Of a stretch of 64,000 bases of DNA, positions 29,849 through 38,995 are shown piece by piece. The DNA lies in NCBI GenBank assembly GCA_003282975.1, contig QBYD01000005.1:1-64000 (forward strand), in the 5' to 3' direction. Source of the stretch: Pelagibacteraceae bacterium AG-325-C10 (GTDB lineage Bacteria; Pseudomonadota; Alphaproteobacteria; Pelagibacterales; Pelagibacteraceae). The notes beneath the pieces were generated by a model. The model was not told the DNA's origin and made no database searches. It saw nothing but the letters and a program-made list of their open reading frames with translations. The first letter of the stretch is position 1, and each line of letters starts with the position of its first letter. The position numbers and the translations under genes are program-made.

Positions 29849-30492
29849 TTAAAAATTTTATTTACTAAATATAAACCTAGAGCAACACAGGGACCTATTC
29901 CAAAAGCAAATAATAAAGTTCCAACACCAACTGTACCTCCTAAGTACCAACCAATTGACATAACAGTTATTTCAAGAGCTGCTCTAACTGAGGCAATTGG
30001 AAAGTTAGTTTTTTTTTGAAGACCTATCATTAAACCATCTCTTGGTCCTGCTCCTAGATTGGCGACTAGATAAATTCCACCTCCTATGCCTACAGTTAGA
30101 ACTGCAAAAGCCCCAAGTAATATTTGAGAAATGAAATTTTCCGGTGTTGGAACATATTTAATACAAACATCAATCATTAATCCTATTATTAAAGCATTTA
30201 AAATAGTGCCAATTCCAGGTTTTTGTTTTAAGGGAAACCAAAGTAACAAAACCATAATACTTATTAAAATAGTCATGAGGCCAATGGAGAAACCTATGTT
30301 TAAGTATAAACCTTGAGCAAATACACTCCAAGGTGATGCTCCTGATGCTGAGACAATTAATAAACCTTCGCCTAAACCAAACAAAGTCAAACCAAAACAG
30401 AGAAAAAAAAATGTTGAAATTTTTGGTTTTAAATTTAATGGTTTTTCAGAACTCCACGAAACCTTTGGTATATTTTTAATTTTTAAAAACAT
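29845..30492 (-). CDS. YczE/YyaS/YitT-type membrane protein
   Basis: A 215-residue integral membrane protein with about five or six helices. Glycine-rich motifs GLGEGLLIVSASGASPW and NLGAGPRDGLMIGL match the YczE family, whose function is unknown. It is a single gene, convergent with typA and divergent from the secreted DUF6134-like gene. No substrate can be inferred. Confidence 0.72.
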   Translation of the reverse strand: MFLKIKNIPKVSWSSEKPLNLKPKISTFFFLCFGLTLFGLGEGLLIVSASGASPWSVFAQGLYLNIGFSIGLMTILISIMVLLLWFPLKQKPGIGTILNALIIGLMIDVCIKYVPTPENFISQILLGAFAVLTVGIGGGIYLVANLGAGPRDGLMIGLQKKTNFPIASVRAALEITVMSIGWYLGGTVGVGTLLFAFGIGPCVALGLYLVNKIFN

Positions 30493-30542
30493 TTTAATAA
30501 AATACTTCTTTTATTATCAAAGTCTATTAAACTAATTTTTTA

Positions 30543-31223
30543 ATGAAAAAATTTTTATTATTAATATTTTTCTTTTTATACTCTTTCAGTAGTACAGCTC
30601 ATATGGCTCACTACAATAAGTATAGTAAGATTGAAATGGAAATTTTAAAAGATGGAGAAGTTATTGGATATAATTATTATTTTTTTAAAAAAGATAAAAA
30701 TGAAACAATAGTTACTAATCAAATAAAATTTACCGTTAAATTATTAGGTGCAACTTTGTTTGAAATAGAAGGTTATGGAGAAGAAAAATATTTTAAAGAT
30801 AAACTTATTTCATTTAACTCAAAAACCCGTCAAAATAAGAAAGAAAAATTTGTAAATCTCAAATTGAATAAAGAAATAAATAAATTTGAAATAAAAGGAT
30901 CATCATACTCAGGTAAAGCATCAACAGATAATATAGTGGGAAATTGGTGGAACCATAAAATTCTTCAATCTAGCAGTCAAATAAGCCCCATATCTGGAAG
31001 TATTAAAGAACAAGTGGTCACTTTTATAGGTAAAGAAAAACTGGAACTTTATGGAAATTCTTACGATGTTGAGCATTTCAAATTAACATCCAAAGATATG
31101 TCTATTCCAAAAAATAAAAGATTAAATTTTGATATCTGGTTTGATAAAAAACATGCTTTAATTATGAAAGTTACATATTCTAGAATGGGTGATTGGGAAT
31201 ATAGAGTTAAAAATTTTGAGTAA
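30543..31223 (+). CDS. secreted DUF6134-like protein
   Basis: A 226-residue protein with a signal peptide (MKKFLLLIFFFLYSFSSTAH, cut near residue 19) and a beta-rich body. The SGKASTDNIVGNWWN and FDIWFDKKHALIMKVTYSR segments resemble the DUF6134 family of periplasmic proteins of unknown function. It is monocistronic and converges on the FAD oxidoreductase gene with a 2-base gap. No catalytic residues are recognised. Confidence 0.6.
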   Translation: MKKFLLLIFFFLYSFSSTAHMAHYNKYSKIEMEILKDGEVIGYNYYFFKKDKNETIVTNQIKFTVKLLGATLFEIEGYGEEKYFKDKLISFNSKTRQNKKEKFVNLKLNKEINKFEIKGSSYSGKASTDNIVGNWWNHKILQSSSQISPISGSIKEQVVTFIGKEKLELYGNSYDVEHFKLTSKDMSIPKNKRLNFDIWFDKKHALIMKVTYSRMGDWEYRVKNFE

Positions 31224-31225
31224 AA

Positions 31226-32197
31226 TTATTTAATAATTTTTTTATAAAGATCATTAGCACTTAACCAACCTGCCTCTAGTCTAGGTCCTACAAACCAGTC
31301 TGCACAAATACCTAAATTTATTGAAGGATCCCAAAAACTCTTCATTTTTAACGGACTTGAATTTGAAGAGTATTTCCATCCATGATTAAGTGAATGTAAT
31401 ATTTTTGTTTTTTTTATACCAGTAAGTTTAAAGAAATGATTAATTAAAAGTTGTGAATTTAGATCTTTGTTTTCTTTGTTTTTATTAATTTTTTTGTTTG
31501 CCCAATTGTATGTACTTTGTAAAGTCCATAAATCAAAATTACTTTTAAATCTTTTTTTACTATTTTCTTTAGCAGCCCAACCTAAAATTTGATCATCAAA
31601 GAAGTAACTACTGATATTACTTTTTGTTTTTTTAATTACAATCATCACAGTAATATTTGCATCCATTTTAACTCTTGATTTGATAAATGGACTTTTAATA
31701 AATTTTTTAGATAATTTATATAATTGTTCAAATGGACAGGTTAAAATGAGCTTATTGTAAATTTTTTTCTCTCCATTAGAAAAAGTTAAAAACCATTTTT
31801 TTTGTTTATAATCAATTTTTTTAAGCTCATGGAAATAACTGCATCTGATATTTTTTAAAAGATATTTACTAATATCATTATTACCTTTGCGACCAATTAT
31901 TTTTTTATGATTTTTAATCTCTTTTTTACTTTTATTTAAAAATAAATGTTTACCACTCCAGTTTTTTAAAACCTTTTTTTTTATTAATTTTTCTAAGAAT
32001 TTTTTAAATGCTAAAGTTTTAGGTGAGATATATTGAGTCCCATGATCAAATCCTTTTGTTTTATCAAGCCTTTTAAAAGATGCTCTACCACCAGGACCTC
32101 TAGCTTTATCAAAAAGATCGACCGAATGTTTTTTATTTAGAAGATTTGCAATTGTTGCTCCTGAAATCCCTGAGCCAATTACACAAAAATTACTCAT
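31226..32197 (-). CDS. FAD-dependent oxidoreductase, renalase/COG3380-like
   Basis: A 323-residue flavoprotein with the N-terminal dinucleotide motif VIGSGISGATIA (about 5-16) and an FAD-contacting GGRASFKR segment near residue 40, as in amine-oxidase-fold proteins. The C-terminal NLGICADWFVGPRLEAGWLSA closes the FAD site. The substrate is unknown. It overlaps the pmbA stop by four bases (ATGA), which places it in one operon with tldD and pmbA. Confidence 0.8.
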   Translation of the reverse strand: MSNFCVIGSGISGATIANLLNKKHSVDLFDKARGPGGRASFKRLDKTKGFDHGTQYISPKTLAFKKFLEKLIKKKVLKNWSGKHLFLNKSKKEIKNHKKIIGRKGNNDISKYLLKNIRCSYFHELKKIDYKQKKWFLTFSNGEKKIYNKLILTCPFEQLYKLSKKFIKSPFIKSRVKMDANITVMIVIKKTKSNISSYFFDDQILGWAAKENSKKRFKSNFDLWTLQSTYNWANKKINKNKENKDLNSQLLINHFFKLTGIKKTKILHSLNHGWKYSSNSSPLKMKSFWDPSINLGICADWFVGPRLEAGWLSANDLYKKIIK

Positions 32198-33510
32198 TTT
32201 CCAGCAACAGTCATGCCTTCAATCATTATAGTAGGTGAGTTCACTGAATATTTAAACTCTAAATCATTCGCTAATGTTATATTCTTAAAAATGTCATTAA
32301 AATTTCCAGCTATTGTTATTTCATTTACAGGATATTTAAATTCTCCATTTTCAATTAAGAAACCTGTAGCGCCTACAGAATAGTCGCCAGTTACTAAATT
32401 TGTTCCATGACCGATTGTTTCTGTAATATATAAATTTTTAGAATTAATTTTTAACAATTCCTCAAAACTCATTTTGCCATTTTCTAAATAAAGATTAGTA
32501 CTACCACCACTTCTGCCATTTGATTTTAATTCTAGTTTTCTGCCATTATAAGTATCCACAAGATATTCTCTAAGGAATCCATTTTCTACTAACTTTAGAT
32601 TTTCTGATTTAACGCCCTCTGAGTCAAAATATTGTGAGCCCAATCCTTTAACCAAGTCTGGTTTATCAAATATATTAATTGTGTCAGAAAAGATTTGTTG
32701 GTTAATTTTATCTTTTAAAAAGGATGTGCCTCTTGCAATAGCCGATGAGGATATCGCACTTGCAAAAGAGCTAAGCAACCCTTTCGCAATTCTTTTATCA
32801 AAAATTAAACTTATTTTATCACTTCCAATTTTTTTTGGGCTAAGCTTTTTGATCGTTTGTTCAGCTGCAATATTTCCTAAGTATTTTGGTTTTATTATAT
32901 CATTTAAATGACATCTGCTTGTAAATTCATAATCTCTTTCCATACTATTTTCATTTTTAGCAACTGTTACACACGATGCCGTAAATGATGAAGATTTATA
33001 TCCATTACAAAAACCATCACTATTTGCTAAAATAAAATTTCCTCTATTTTCTGAAAAACTGGACTCTGTATTTATAATTTTTTCATCTTTTGATGCTGTG
33101 TCCTCTAATTCTATTAAATAGTCAATTTTCTTATCATTTTCTAAGTGTGTTTCATCATACAAATCTAGCTCTTTTATTTCTTTTGCTAGTAAATCTTGAT
33201 CAGGTAAGGAATTAAATTTATCTTCAGGTGTAATCTTTGTTGTTTCAATACATTTTTCAATCAAAGTTTTTAAATTTTCATCTAATAAATTTGATGAAGA
33301 TATTGAAGATTTTTTTTTACCTATAAATGTTTGGATACTCATAGCTAGACTGTCAGATCTATTAGACTCATCTAAAGCCTTATTTCTAAAATTCACAGTC
33401 TCTGATATAGAATTTCCAACAGTTACACTTGCATCAGTTGCGCCTAATTTTTTTGCTAAATCTAGGCAGTACGATGCTTTAGACTTCAAATATTCTTGAT
33501 CTTTAATCAT
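32194..33510 (-). CDS. pmbA: TldE/PmbA subunit of the TldD/E protease
   Basis: Non-catalytic partner of TldD in a heterodimeric metalloprotease that matures some peptides and degrades unfolded substrates. The 438-residue protein shares the TldD/PmbA fold (GGSTNLYLENG, ETIGHGTNLVTGDYS, GATGFLIENGEF near the C-terminus) and lacks the HExxxH zinc motif, as expected for TldE. It starts 3 bases after tldD, which fits co-production. Confidence 0.92.
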   Translation of the reverse strand: MIKDQEYLKSKASYCLDLAKKLGATDASVTVGNSISETVNFRNKALDESNRSDSLAMSIQTFIGKKKSSISSSNLLDENLKTLIEKCIETTKITPEDKFNSLPDQDLLAKEIKELDLYDETHLENDKKIDYLIELEDTASKDEKIINTESSFSENRGNFILANSDGFCNGYKSSSFTASCVTVAKNENSMERDYEFTSRCHLNDIIKPKYLGNIAAEQTIKKLSPKKIGSDKISLIFDKRIAKGLLSSFASAISSSAIARGTSFLKDKINQQIFSDTINIFDKPDLVKGLGSQYFDSEGVKSENLKLVENGFLREYLVDTYNGRKLELKSNGRSGGSTNLYLENGKMSFEELLKINSKNLYITETIGHGTNLVTGDYSVGATGFLIENGEFKYPVNEITIAGNFNDIFKNITLANDLEFKYSVNSPTIMIEGMTVAGK

Positions 33511-33513
33511 TAT

Positions 33514-34926
33514 CTAGAGTTTGGTTCCGCCAACAGTCATTTTATCTATTAAAATTGAAGGCTGCGCTACTCCTACTGGAACACCTTGACCAGCTTTTCC
33601 ACAAGTTCCTATACCAGGATCCATCATCATATCATTTCCAACCATTGAAACTTCTTTTAAAATTGATGGACCATCTCCTATTAAAGTTGCACCTTTAATT
33701 GGTGAACCAATTTTACCATTATTAATCTCGTACGCCTCAGTGCAATTAAAAACAAATTTGCCAGAAGTGATGTCTACCTGACCACCACCAAAACTTACTG
33801 CAAAAATTCCCCTATCAACTGATTTGATCATCTCATCTTGAGTATGTTGACCACTCATCATCATGGTATTTCTCATTCTTGGTAGAACGATATGTTTATA
33901 ATTTTCTCTCCTTCCACTTCCAGTAGATTTAGTATTCATCAATCTTGCATTTAATCTATCTTGCATGAAGTTTTTTAAAATTCCGTTTTCAATTAATACT
34001 GTTTTTTCAGTAGGTGTTCCTTCATCATCAATTGTTAAACTTCCTCTTCTTTTTCCAATAGTTCCATCATCAACAATGGTAACACCCTCACTTGCAACCT
34101 TTTGACCCATTAAATTATGAAAAGCAGAGGTTTTTTTTCGATTAAAGTCTCCCTCCAGGCCATGACCTATGGCTTCATGAATTAAAATTGCCGGCCATCC
34201 AGGACCTAACACTACTTTCATTTCGCCTGCTGGCGCTGGTTTGCTATCCAAATTTACTGAAGCAATTCTTAATGCTTCTTCACAAACATTTTTCCAATTA
34301 TCATTTTTTAAATATTCATCATAAGATTGTCTTCCACCAATACCATAAACGCCAGTTTCTTTTCTTCCATTTTTTTCAAGCATCACAGAAACATTAAATC
34401 TTATTAATGGTCTAACATCTGTTAAAGCTTCACCACCCGAACGTATGATTTCAATTGATTTTTGTTCTCCGCTAAAACTTGCTGTAACCTGTTTTACCGA
34501 AGAGTCTTTTTTACGCAAATAATCATTAACCTTATTTAAAACCTCAAGTTTTGAGTCCAGTGATTTTTGTTCTATTGGGTTAATATCTTCATAATATTTG
34601 TTGTTAGTTTTTGGGATCTCATGATTATAAGTTCCTTTGCTTGACTTAAGAGTTGATTTAAGATTTTGTGAAGAATTTCTTAATGACTCTTTTGAAATTT
34701 CATTGGAATGAGAGTACGCAACCACCTCATTTGAAATAGCCCTAAATCCAAAACCTAAATCAGAACTATAATTTGAACTTTTAATTTTATTATCATCCAA
34801 TAAAATTGACTCTGATTTTGTGTCCTCTAAATACAGTTCGCCATCATCACAATTCTTAAGTGTATCGGAGACAATCTCATCTACATCTTTTCTGCTTAAA
34901 TCTGATTTATCTAGGAAATTACTCAT
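33514..34926 (-). CDS. tldD: metalloprotease TldD
   Basis: Catalytic subunit of the TldD/TldE protease. In 470 residues the zinc motif HEAIGH gives His250, Glu251 and His255, followed by GLEGDF, and a third ligand is expected in the C-terminal GTCGKAGQ. In E. coli the complex processes microcin B17 and the CcdA antitoxin; no such substrate is visible here. The gene leads an operon tldD-pmbA-FAD oxidoreductase and is divergent from a DCC-family gene. Confidence 0.95.
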   Translation of the reverse strand: MSNFLDKSDLSRKDVDEIVSDTLKNCDDGELYLEDTKSESILLDDNKIKSSNYSSDLGFGFRAISNEVVAYSHSNEISKESLRNSSQNLKSTLKSSKGTYNHEIPKTNNKYYEDINPIEQKSLDSKLEVLNKVNDYLRKKDSSVKQVTASFSGEQKSIEIIRSGGEALTDVRPLIRFNVSVMLEKNGRKETGVYGIGGRQSYDEYLKNDNWKNVCEEALRIASVNLDSKPAPAGEMKVVLGPGWPAILIHEAIGHGLEGDFNRKKTSAFHNLMGQKVASEGVTIVDDGTIGKRRGSLTIDDEGTPTEKTVLIENGILKNFMQDRLNARLMNTKSTGSGRRENYKHIVLPRMRNTMMMSGQHTQDEMIKSVDRGIFAVSFGGGQVDITSGKFVFNCTEAYEINNGKIGSPIKGATLIGDGPSILKEVSMVGNDMMMDPGIGTCGKAGQGVPVGVAQPSILIDKMTVGGTKL

Positions 34927-35012
34927 AATAAATACATAGTTATTTAAATATTATTTTCAATGGATGATTTTACGCATGTACAAAATAATCTTTATAGTTA
35001 CTTAAATAAATT

Positions 35013-35360
35013 ATGAAAGTTTACTTCAATAATTCTTGCAAAATTTGTAGAGCAGAGATTAATTTATACAAAAAAGAAAATATTAAAGAAATTGATTGGG
35101 TTGATATCACAAATAATTTAACTGCAGAAAAAGAAACACTTAAAAATGATAAAGATCTTTTAAGAAGATTGCATGTTAAAGAAGGTGAAAAAATAATCGA
35201 AGGCGCAGAAGCTTTTCTTTTTGTGTGGAAAAAAATTCCAAAGTATAAATTTTTGTATAATTTTTTTAAACTTCCAATAATTTTTACTTTATTTAAATGT
35301 GGATATGAAATTATTGCTTTTTTTTTATATCTAAAAAATAAACATCAACTTAAAAGCTAG
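35013..35360 (+). CDS. DUF393/DCC-family thiol-disulfide oxidoreductase-like protein
   Basis: A 115-residue protein starting with VYFNNSCKICRAEINLY, a thioredoxin-like CxxC (Cys9, Cys12). Members of the DCC family normally begin with a DxxCxxC motif; here Asn replaces the Asp. The C-terminal half has the conserved GAEAFLFVWKKIPKY stretch and a hydrophobic end. Redox activity is inferred from the CxxC. It is divergent from tldD, with an 86-base gap. Confidence 0.8.
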   Translation: MKVYFNNSCKICRAEINLYKKENIKEIDWVDITNNLTAEKETLKNDKDLLRRLHVKEGEKIIEGAEAFLFVWKKIPKYKFLYNFFKLPIIFTLFKCGYEIIAFFLYLKNKHQLKS

Positions 35361-35650
35361 TTAATAAAAAATAACATAAATTTACTTAGCAAAGACATAG
35401 AGGCAATAAACATAATCATTACTATGGAATACATAAATGTAATTATTTTATTTTTTTTTCTTCTTAGCCTAATAAAAGATTTATCATCTAAATCAGAAAT
35501 ATCTCTTTTGCCAACTACTTGGTAATCATAACTCCATCTCCAGGTTGAGTCTCCAAGTCTAGTATCTAAATTATTAAAGTACCTTATCCATGCAAGAGTG
35601 TATTGTAGTATTAAATACAAAATTACCATTACTAGAGTTCCAAAAAACAT
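35357..35650 (-). CDS. small two-helix membrane protein, unknown
   Basis: A 97-residue protein with an N-terminal helix (about 2-21), a charged central loop (DSTWRWSYDYQVVGKRDISDLDDKSF) and a C-terminal helix (about 74-95). I do not recognise the family. It lies 31 bases or so after the coiled-coil gene on the same strand and could be its operon partner; it overlaps the DCC-family gene by 4 bases. Confidence 0.6.
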   Translation of the reverse strand: MFFGTLVMVILYLILQYTLAWIRYFNNLDTRLGDSTWRWSYDYQVVGKRDISDLDDKSFIRLRRKKNKIITFMYSIVMIMFIASMSLLSKFMLFFIN

Positions 35651-35681
35651 CTCAAAATAATACTTAATTAATTAATAAATT

Positions 35682-36845
35682 TTAATTGGTATTTTTGGCT
35701 CTTTTTCTAGCAATTAATTGGGTTAAAGAGTCAACCATTGTGTCTGAAGCCTTAAAAATTTCATTATTTTTAAATTCATGAGAAATATTTTTTTCTGGAT
35801 TTGTTTTATCCTCAATAACTATTCCTTCGTCTGGTGAATTATTTTTTATATAAATTAATAATAACCATTCATCATCAACAGACTCGTCCCATTTTATAAA
35901 AATCTCTCCTGTTTCAAATCTTCTATCAATACATCTGAAAATGGACATATGTCTTGTAATATGTCTTTTGTTTAATTGGAAGACTAAGCTGCTGGCACTT
36001 CTAAAAAAACTTTCAAGAGCAAATTCAATTTTTTGTCTTGCTAAAGTATATTCTTTTTCTTTTTTTAATAATGTTTCTCTATCTTCATCACCTTGAATTT
36101 TAACACCTAAAGCCTCTACTCTTTCTCTTATCTTCTGATCTCTTATTATTCGATACTTTTCTTTTAATTGCTCTATTCTTTTTTGAAGACCAGCATAGTC
36201 GTCTCTTTTTTCTTTTAGAGATATTTTCTCAAGTTTTTCTAATTCCTTAACTTCTCTTACTCTAAATTTTTCAATCTGTTTTTCTAATCTTAATTGTTTT
36301 AAAAATTGTTTTTGTTTTTCTGCTTGTTCAATTCTTAATAGAGCCTGCTCTTTTCTTAAAAATAGCTTTATGTCCTTCGCTCTTTGTTTTTCTAATTTAA
36401 CCTCATCTTTTAAAGCTTGTTCTTTTAATTTAACTTTTAATTCTTGTTCTTTTTGTCTTTGTTGTGCAATTTCAATTTTTTCCTGTCTTTCTCTTTCTTG
36501 TTTTTCTAATTTTAATCTCCGCTCTTCATCTTTTTTGAGAATTTTATACTGAGAAATTGTTGTTGCAATTTTATCAAAAAATGCCTGGATGTATTTTTCA
36601 AAACTAAAATTTATTTTAAAATTTATCTCAGGTTTAAGAGAATTTTGAAAATTAATTACTTTTAAAATGAAATTTTGTTTTTTTGGAATTTTAGGTGTTG
36701 CTGATTTTTTTTTTAATCTTTTATTATTTTTTTTTAATCTTGATTTAATTTTTTTTACTTTCCTGCTTTTTGATTTTATCTTTTTATAAGTTTTGTACTT
36801 TACTCGATTTTTTGATGTTTTTGATGTTTTTGATTTTTTTTTCAT
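35682..36845 (-). CDS. basic coiled-coil protein, unknown function
   Basis: A 387-residue protein of unrecognised family. The ATG at 36843-36845 is preferred over a TTG 24 bases upstream. The first 60 residues are extremely Lys/Arg/Ser-rich, resembling histone-like or nucleic-acid-binding tails. Next come a short predicted helix region (FEKYIQAFFDKIATTISQYK) and a long charged coiled coil (about 100-280, many EKQ/KLE heptads). A C-terminal globular part of about 110 residues contains FRCIDRRFETGEIFIKWDES and ends in LTQLIARKRAKN. No signal peptide or membrane helix is seen. A structural role (nucleoid or cell-shape) is a guess. Confidence 0.75.
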   Translation of the reverse strand: MKKKSKTSKTSKNRVKYKTYKKIKSKSRKVKKIKSRLKKNNKRLKKKSATPKIPKKQNFILKVINFQNSLKPEINFKINFSFEKYIQAFFDKIATTISQYKILKKDEERRLKLEKQERERQEKIEIAQQRQKEQELKVKLKEQALKDEVKLEKQRAKDIKLFLRKEQALLRIEQAEKQKQFLKQLRLEKQIEKFRVREVKELEKLEKISLKEKRDDYAGLQKRIEQLKEKYRIIRDQKIRERVEALGVKIQGDEDRETLLKKEKEYTLARQKIEFALESFFRSASSLVFQLNKRHITRHMSIFRCIDRRFETGEIFIKWDESVDDEWLLLIYIKNNSPDEGIVIEDKTNPEKNISHEFKNNEIFKASDTMVDSLTQLIARKRAKNTN

Positions 36846-36873
36846 TTTCAAGAGAGCTAATTCTATCAATTAA

Positions 36874-38064
36874 TTATTGATAAATATAGTCTCTTGTGAC
36901 AGGAGTTGATGTATAATTTTTTGTTAGTTGAAATTGATATACTACCTGATCTCCCCATTTGAATGCCATCTCACATCCTGCTAAATAAAATTCCCACATT
37001 CTAAAAAATTTTTCATCAAACATTTGAATAATTTTTTCTTTGTTATTAATACAATTTTCTTTCCAATGTCTAAGTGTATGAGAATAATGAAGTTTCAATA
37101 CTTCAATATCAGCTACTATTAACCCTGCTTTTTCAATGGGTGTGGTTACCTCACTTAAACTTGGAGTATAACCACCAGGAAATATATATTTGGTGATCCA
37201 TGGATGCGGGTCTCTTGGTGGATTAACAGATCCTATGGTATGAATTAAAGATATTCCATCTTCATTAAGCAATTTATCAATTTGTTTAAAAAATTTTTTA
37301 TAAAACTTTCTGCCGACATGCTCAAACATTCCCACGCTTACAATTCTATCAAATTTTTCATTAAGTTCTCTATAGTCTATTAATTTAAAATTTAACTGAT
37401 TTTCTAAATTAAGTTCTTTTGCTTTTTTTCTACAATAGTTCAATTGATTTTCAGACAATGTGATTCCAGTAACTTCACAGTTGGCACTTTTAGCAATATC
37501 AATTGCTAAAGACCCCCAGCCACAACCAATATCTAAAACTTTTTGATTAGTTTTAATGTTAAGTTTTTTTATTATATGTTGTATCTTATTATTCTGAGCT
37601 TCCTCAAGTGTATCTGTTTCTTTTTTAAAATATGCACAAGAATATTGTCTTTTAGGATCTAAAAATAAATCGTAAAGATCATCAGAAATATCATAATGAT
37701 GTGAAACGTTCATTTTAGATTTCTTAATAAAATTAAAATTAGTTAAATATCTATAAGAGCCTCTTAATCTATTTATCAGATAACTAAAAAAGTTGAGTTC
37801 ATTCCTTCCAAAATTCATTAGTGCCAAATCTAAGAATTCACTTAAACTTCCATTTTCAATTTTAATATCACCATTAGTATAGGCTTCTCCAAAATATAAA
37901 TCCGGATGTAATAATAATTTGTAATGAAGCTTTTTATCTAGGATTTTAACTTTGATTGGTTTATCGTTTTTTGGCGATCCTATAATATAATTTTTAGAAT
38001 TTGCGTCGACTAAAATGAAACCATCGTTCTTAAAAACACTATTTAAGAATCTTGCTAATTGCAT
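36874..38064 (-). CDS. cfa: cyclopropane-fatty-acyl-phospholipid synthase
   Basis: Uses SAM to convert unsaturated phospholipid acyl chains to cyclopropane fatty acids. The 396-residue protein has the bicarbonate/lipid region with HHYDIS (122-127) and YSCAYF (141-146), a SAM site VLDIGCGWG (176-184), and EHVG (249-252). The C-terminal FYLAGCEMAFKWG has the conserved Cys. Related methyltransferases make methyl-branched lipids, so the exact product is open. It starts 1 base after the DapA-like stop. Confidence 0.93.
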   Translation of the reverse strand: MQLARFLNSVFKNDGFILVDANSKNYIIGSPKNDKPIKVKILDKKLHYKLLLHPDLYFGEAYTNGDIKIENGSLSEFLDLALMNFGRNELNFFSYLINRLRGSYRYLTNFNFIKKSKMNVSHHYDISDDLYDLFLDPKRQYSCAYFKKETDTLEEAQNNKIQHIIKKLNIKTNQKVLDIGCGWGSLAIDIAKSANCEVTGITLSENQLNYCRKKAKELNLENQLNFKLIDYRELNEKFDRIVSVGMFEHVGRKFYKKFFKQIDKLLNEDGISLIHTIGSVNPPRDPHPWITKYIFPGGYTPSLSEVTTPIEKAGLIVADIEVLKLHYSHTLRHWKENCINNKEKIIQMFDEKFFRMWEFYLAGCEMAFKWGDQVVYQFQLTKNYTSTPVTRDYIYQ

Positions 38065-38065
38065 T

Positions 38066-38950
38066 TTATGCCACCATTAATGATTTAATTGAAAAGTTAA
38101 ATTTCTCTAGGTTTTTTATCAATTCATTTTCATCTTGAGAATTCAAAGTATTTAATGGTGGCAAAACATTCATATAAGATTGGTTATATTTACCAAAGTA
38201 AGTATGAAGTCCTGATATTAAATTATATTTTTCAAATGAACCTCTTACGTCACATAATTTTTGGTTTACTGTTTGCTTATTTTGAGCAATAAAATCTTCA
38301 TAAACTTTTCTTGCCAACTCAGCAGTAGCATTGCAAGTTGCAGTTATAATTCCAGAACACCCTAGCTCAAGACCTTTTAGTAATTTTGACTCAGAGCCAG
38401 GTAAGATTGAAAAATTTTCTAATTTTAAATTTTCAAAAAGATTATAAGAGCTATCTTTTACTCCAACAATTTGATCGGGAAATCTTTTTACTAATTTTTC
38501 AACACATTCTATACTAAATTTATAACCACATAATTTTTCAAAATTATATAAAATTATTTCGCTTTCAGGAATTGACTCAACTATTTTCGAATAAAAATTT
38601 ATTACATCATTATCATCATATTTATAATATGCTGGCGGCATAATTAAAAATCTTTTAAAATCTAAAGATTTAGCAACATTCATTAAATTAATTGTTTCGC
38701 CTAACGAATTTAAGCCAGTACCAATTATATATTTTTCTCTATACTTACTTGTGGATAGCTCGTTTAATAAATTTATTTTTTCTGCAACAGGTATTAATTG
38801 AGCTTGCCCGGTACTGCCAAAAACCGCCACACCATGACATCCTTGATCAATAACCATTTCAGCATGGTTAATTGTTTCTTTAACGTTTAGCGTCAGATTT
38901 TTATTAATTACTGACATTGAAGCTGCATATATACCCTTTATCTTACTCAT
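38066..38950 (-). CDS. DapA/NanA-superfamily aldolase, not typical dihydrodipicolinate synthase
   Basis: A 294-residue class I aldolase-like TIM barrel. The Schiff-base Lys165 (GVKDSS) and Tyr135 (ILYNF) are present, and the binding loop reads FGSTGQ. True DapA has GTTGE and an Arg in YNVPSRTG; here the sequence is YNFEKLCGYK, with no such Arg. A different 2-oxo-acid substrate, rather than lysine synthesis, is therefore likely. It is placed between a DnaJ-domain gene and cfa. Confidence 0.8.
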   Translation of the reverse strand: MSKIKGIYAASMSVINKNLTLNVKETINHAEMVIDQGCHGVAVFGSTGQAQLIPVAEKINLLNELSTSKYREKYIIGTGLNSLGETINLMNVAKSLDFKRFLIMPPAYYKYDDNDVINFYSKIVESIPESEIILYNFEKLCGYKFSIECVEKLVKRFPDQIVGVKDSSYNLFENLKLENFSILPGSESKLLKGLELGCSGIITATCNATAELARKVYEDFIAQNKQTVNQKLCDVRGSFEKYNLISGLHTYFGKYNQSYMNVLPPLNTLNSQDENELIKNLEKFNFSIKSLMVA

Positions 38951-38995
38951 AAATAAAATTAATCTAAAAAAAAATTTTAGTAAAGATTAAATAAT

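Noticed and set aside
36370-36552. Cys/Phe-rich plus-strand frame opposite the coiled-coil gene
   Set aside because: It arises as the complement of Glu/Lys heptads; no independent support.
38066-38950. Naming the lyase dapA
   Set aside because: The Arg and Thr-Thr-Gly-Glu features of dihydrodipicolinate synthase are missing, so only the superfamily is assigned.
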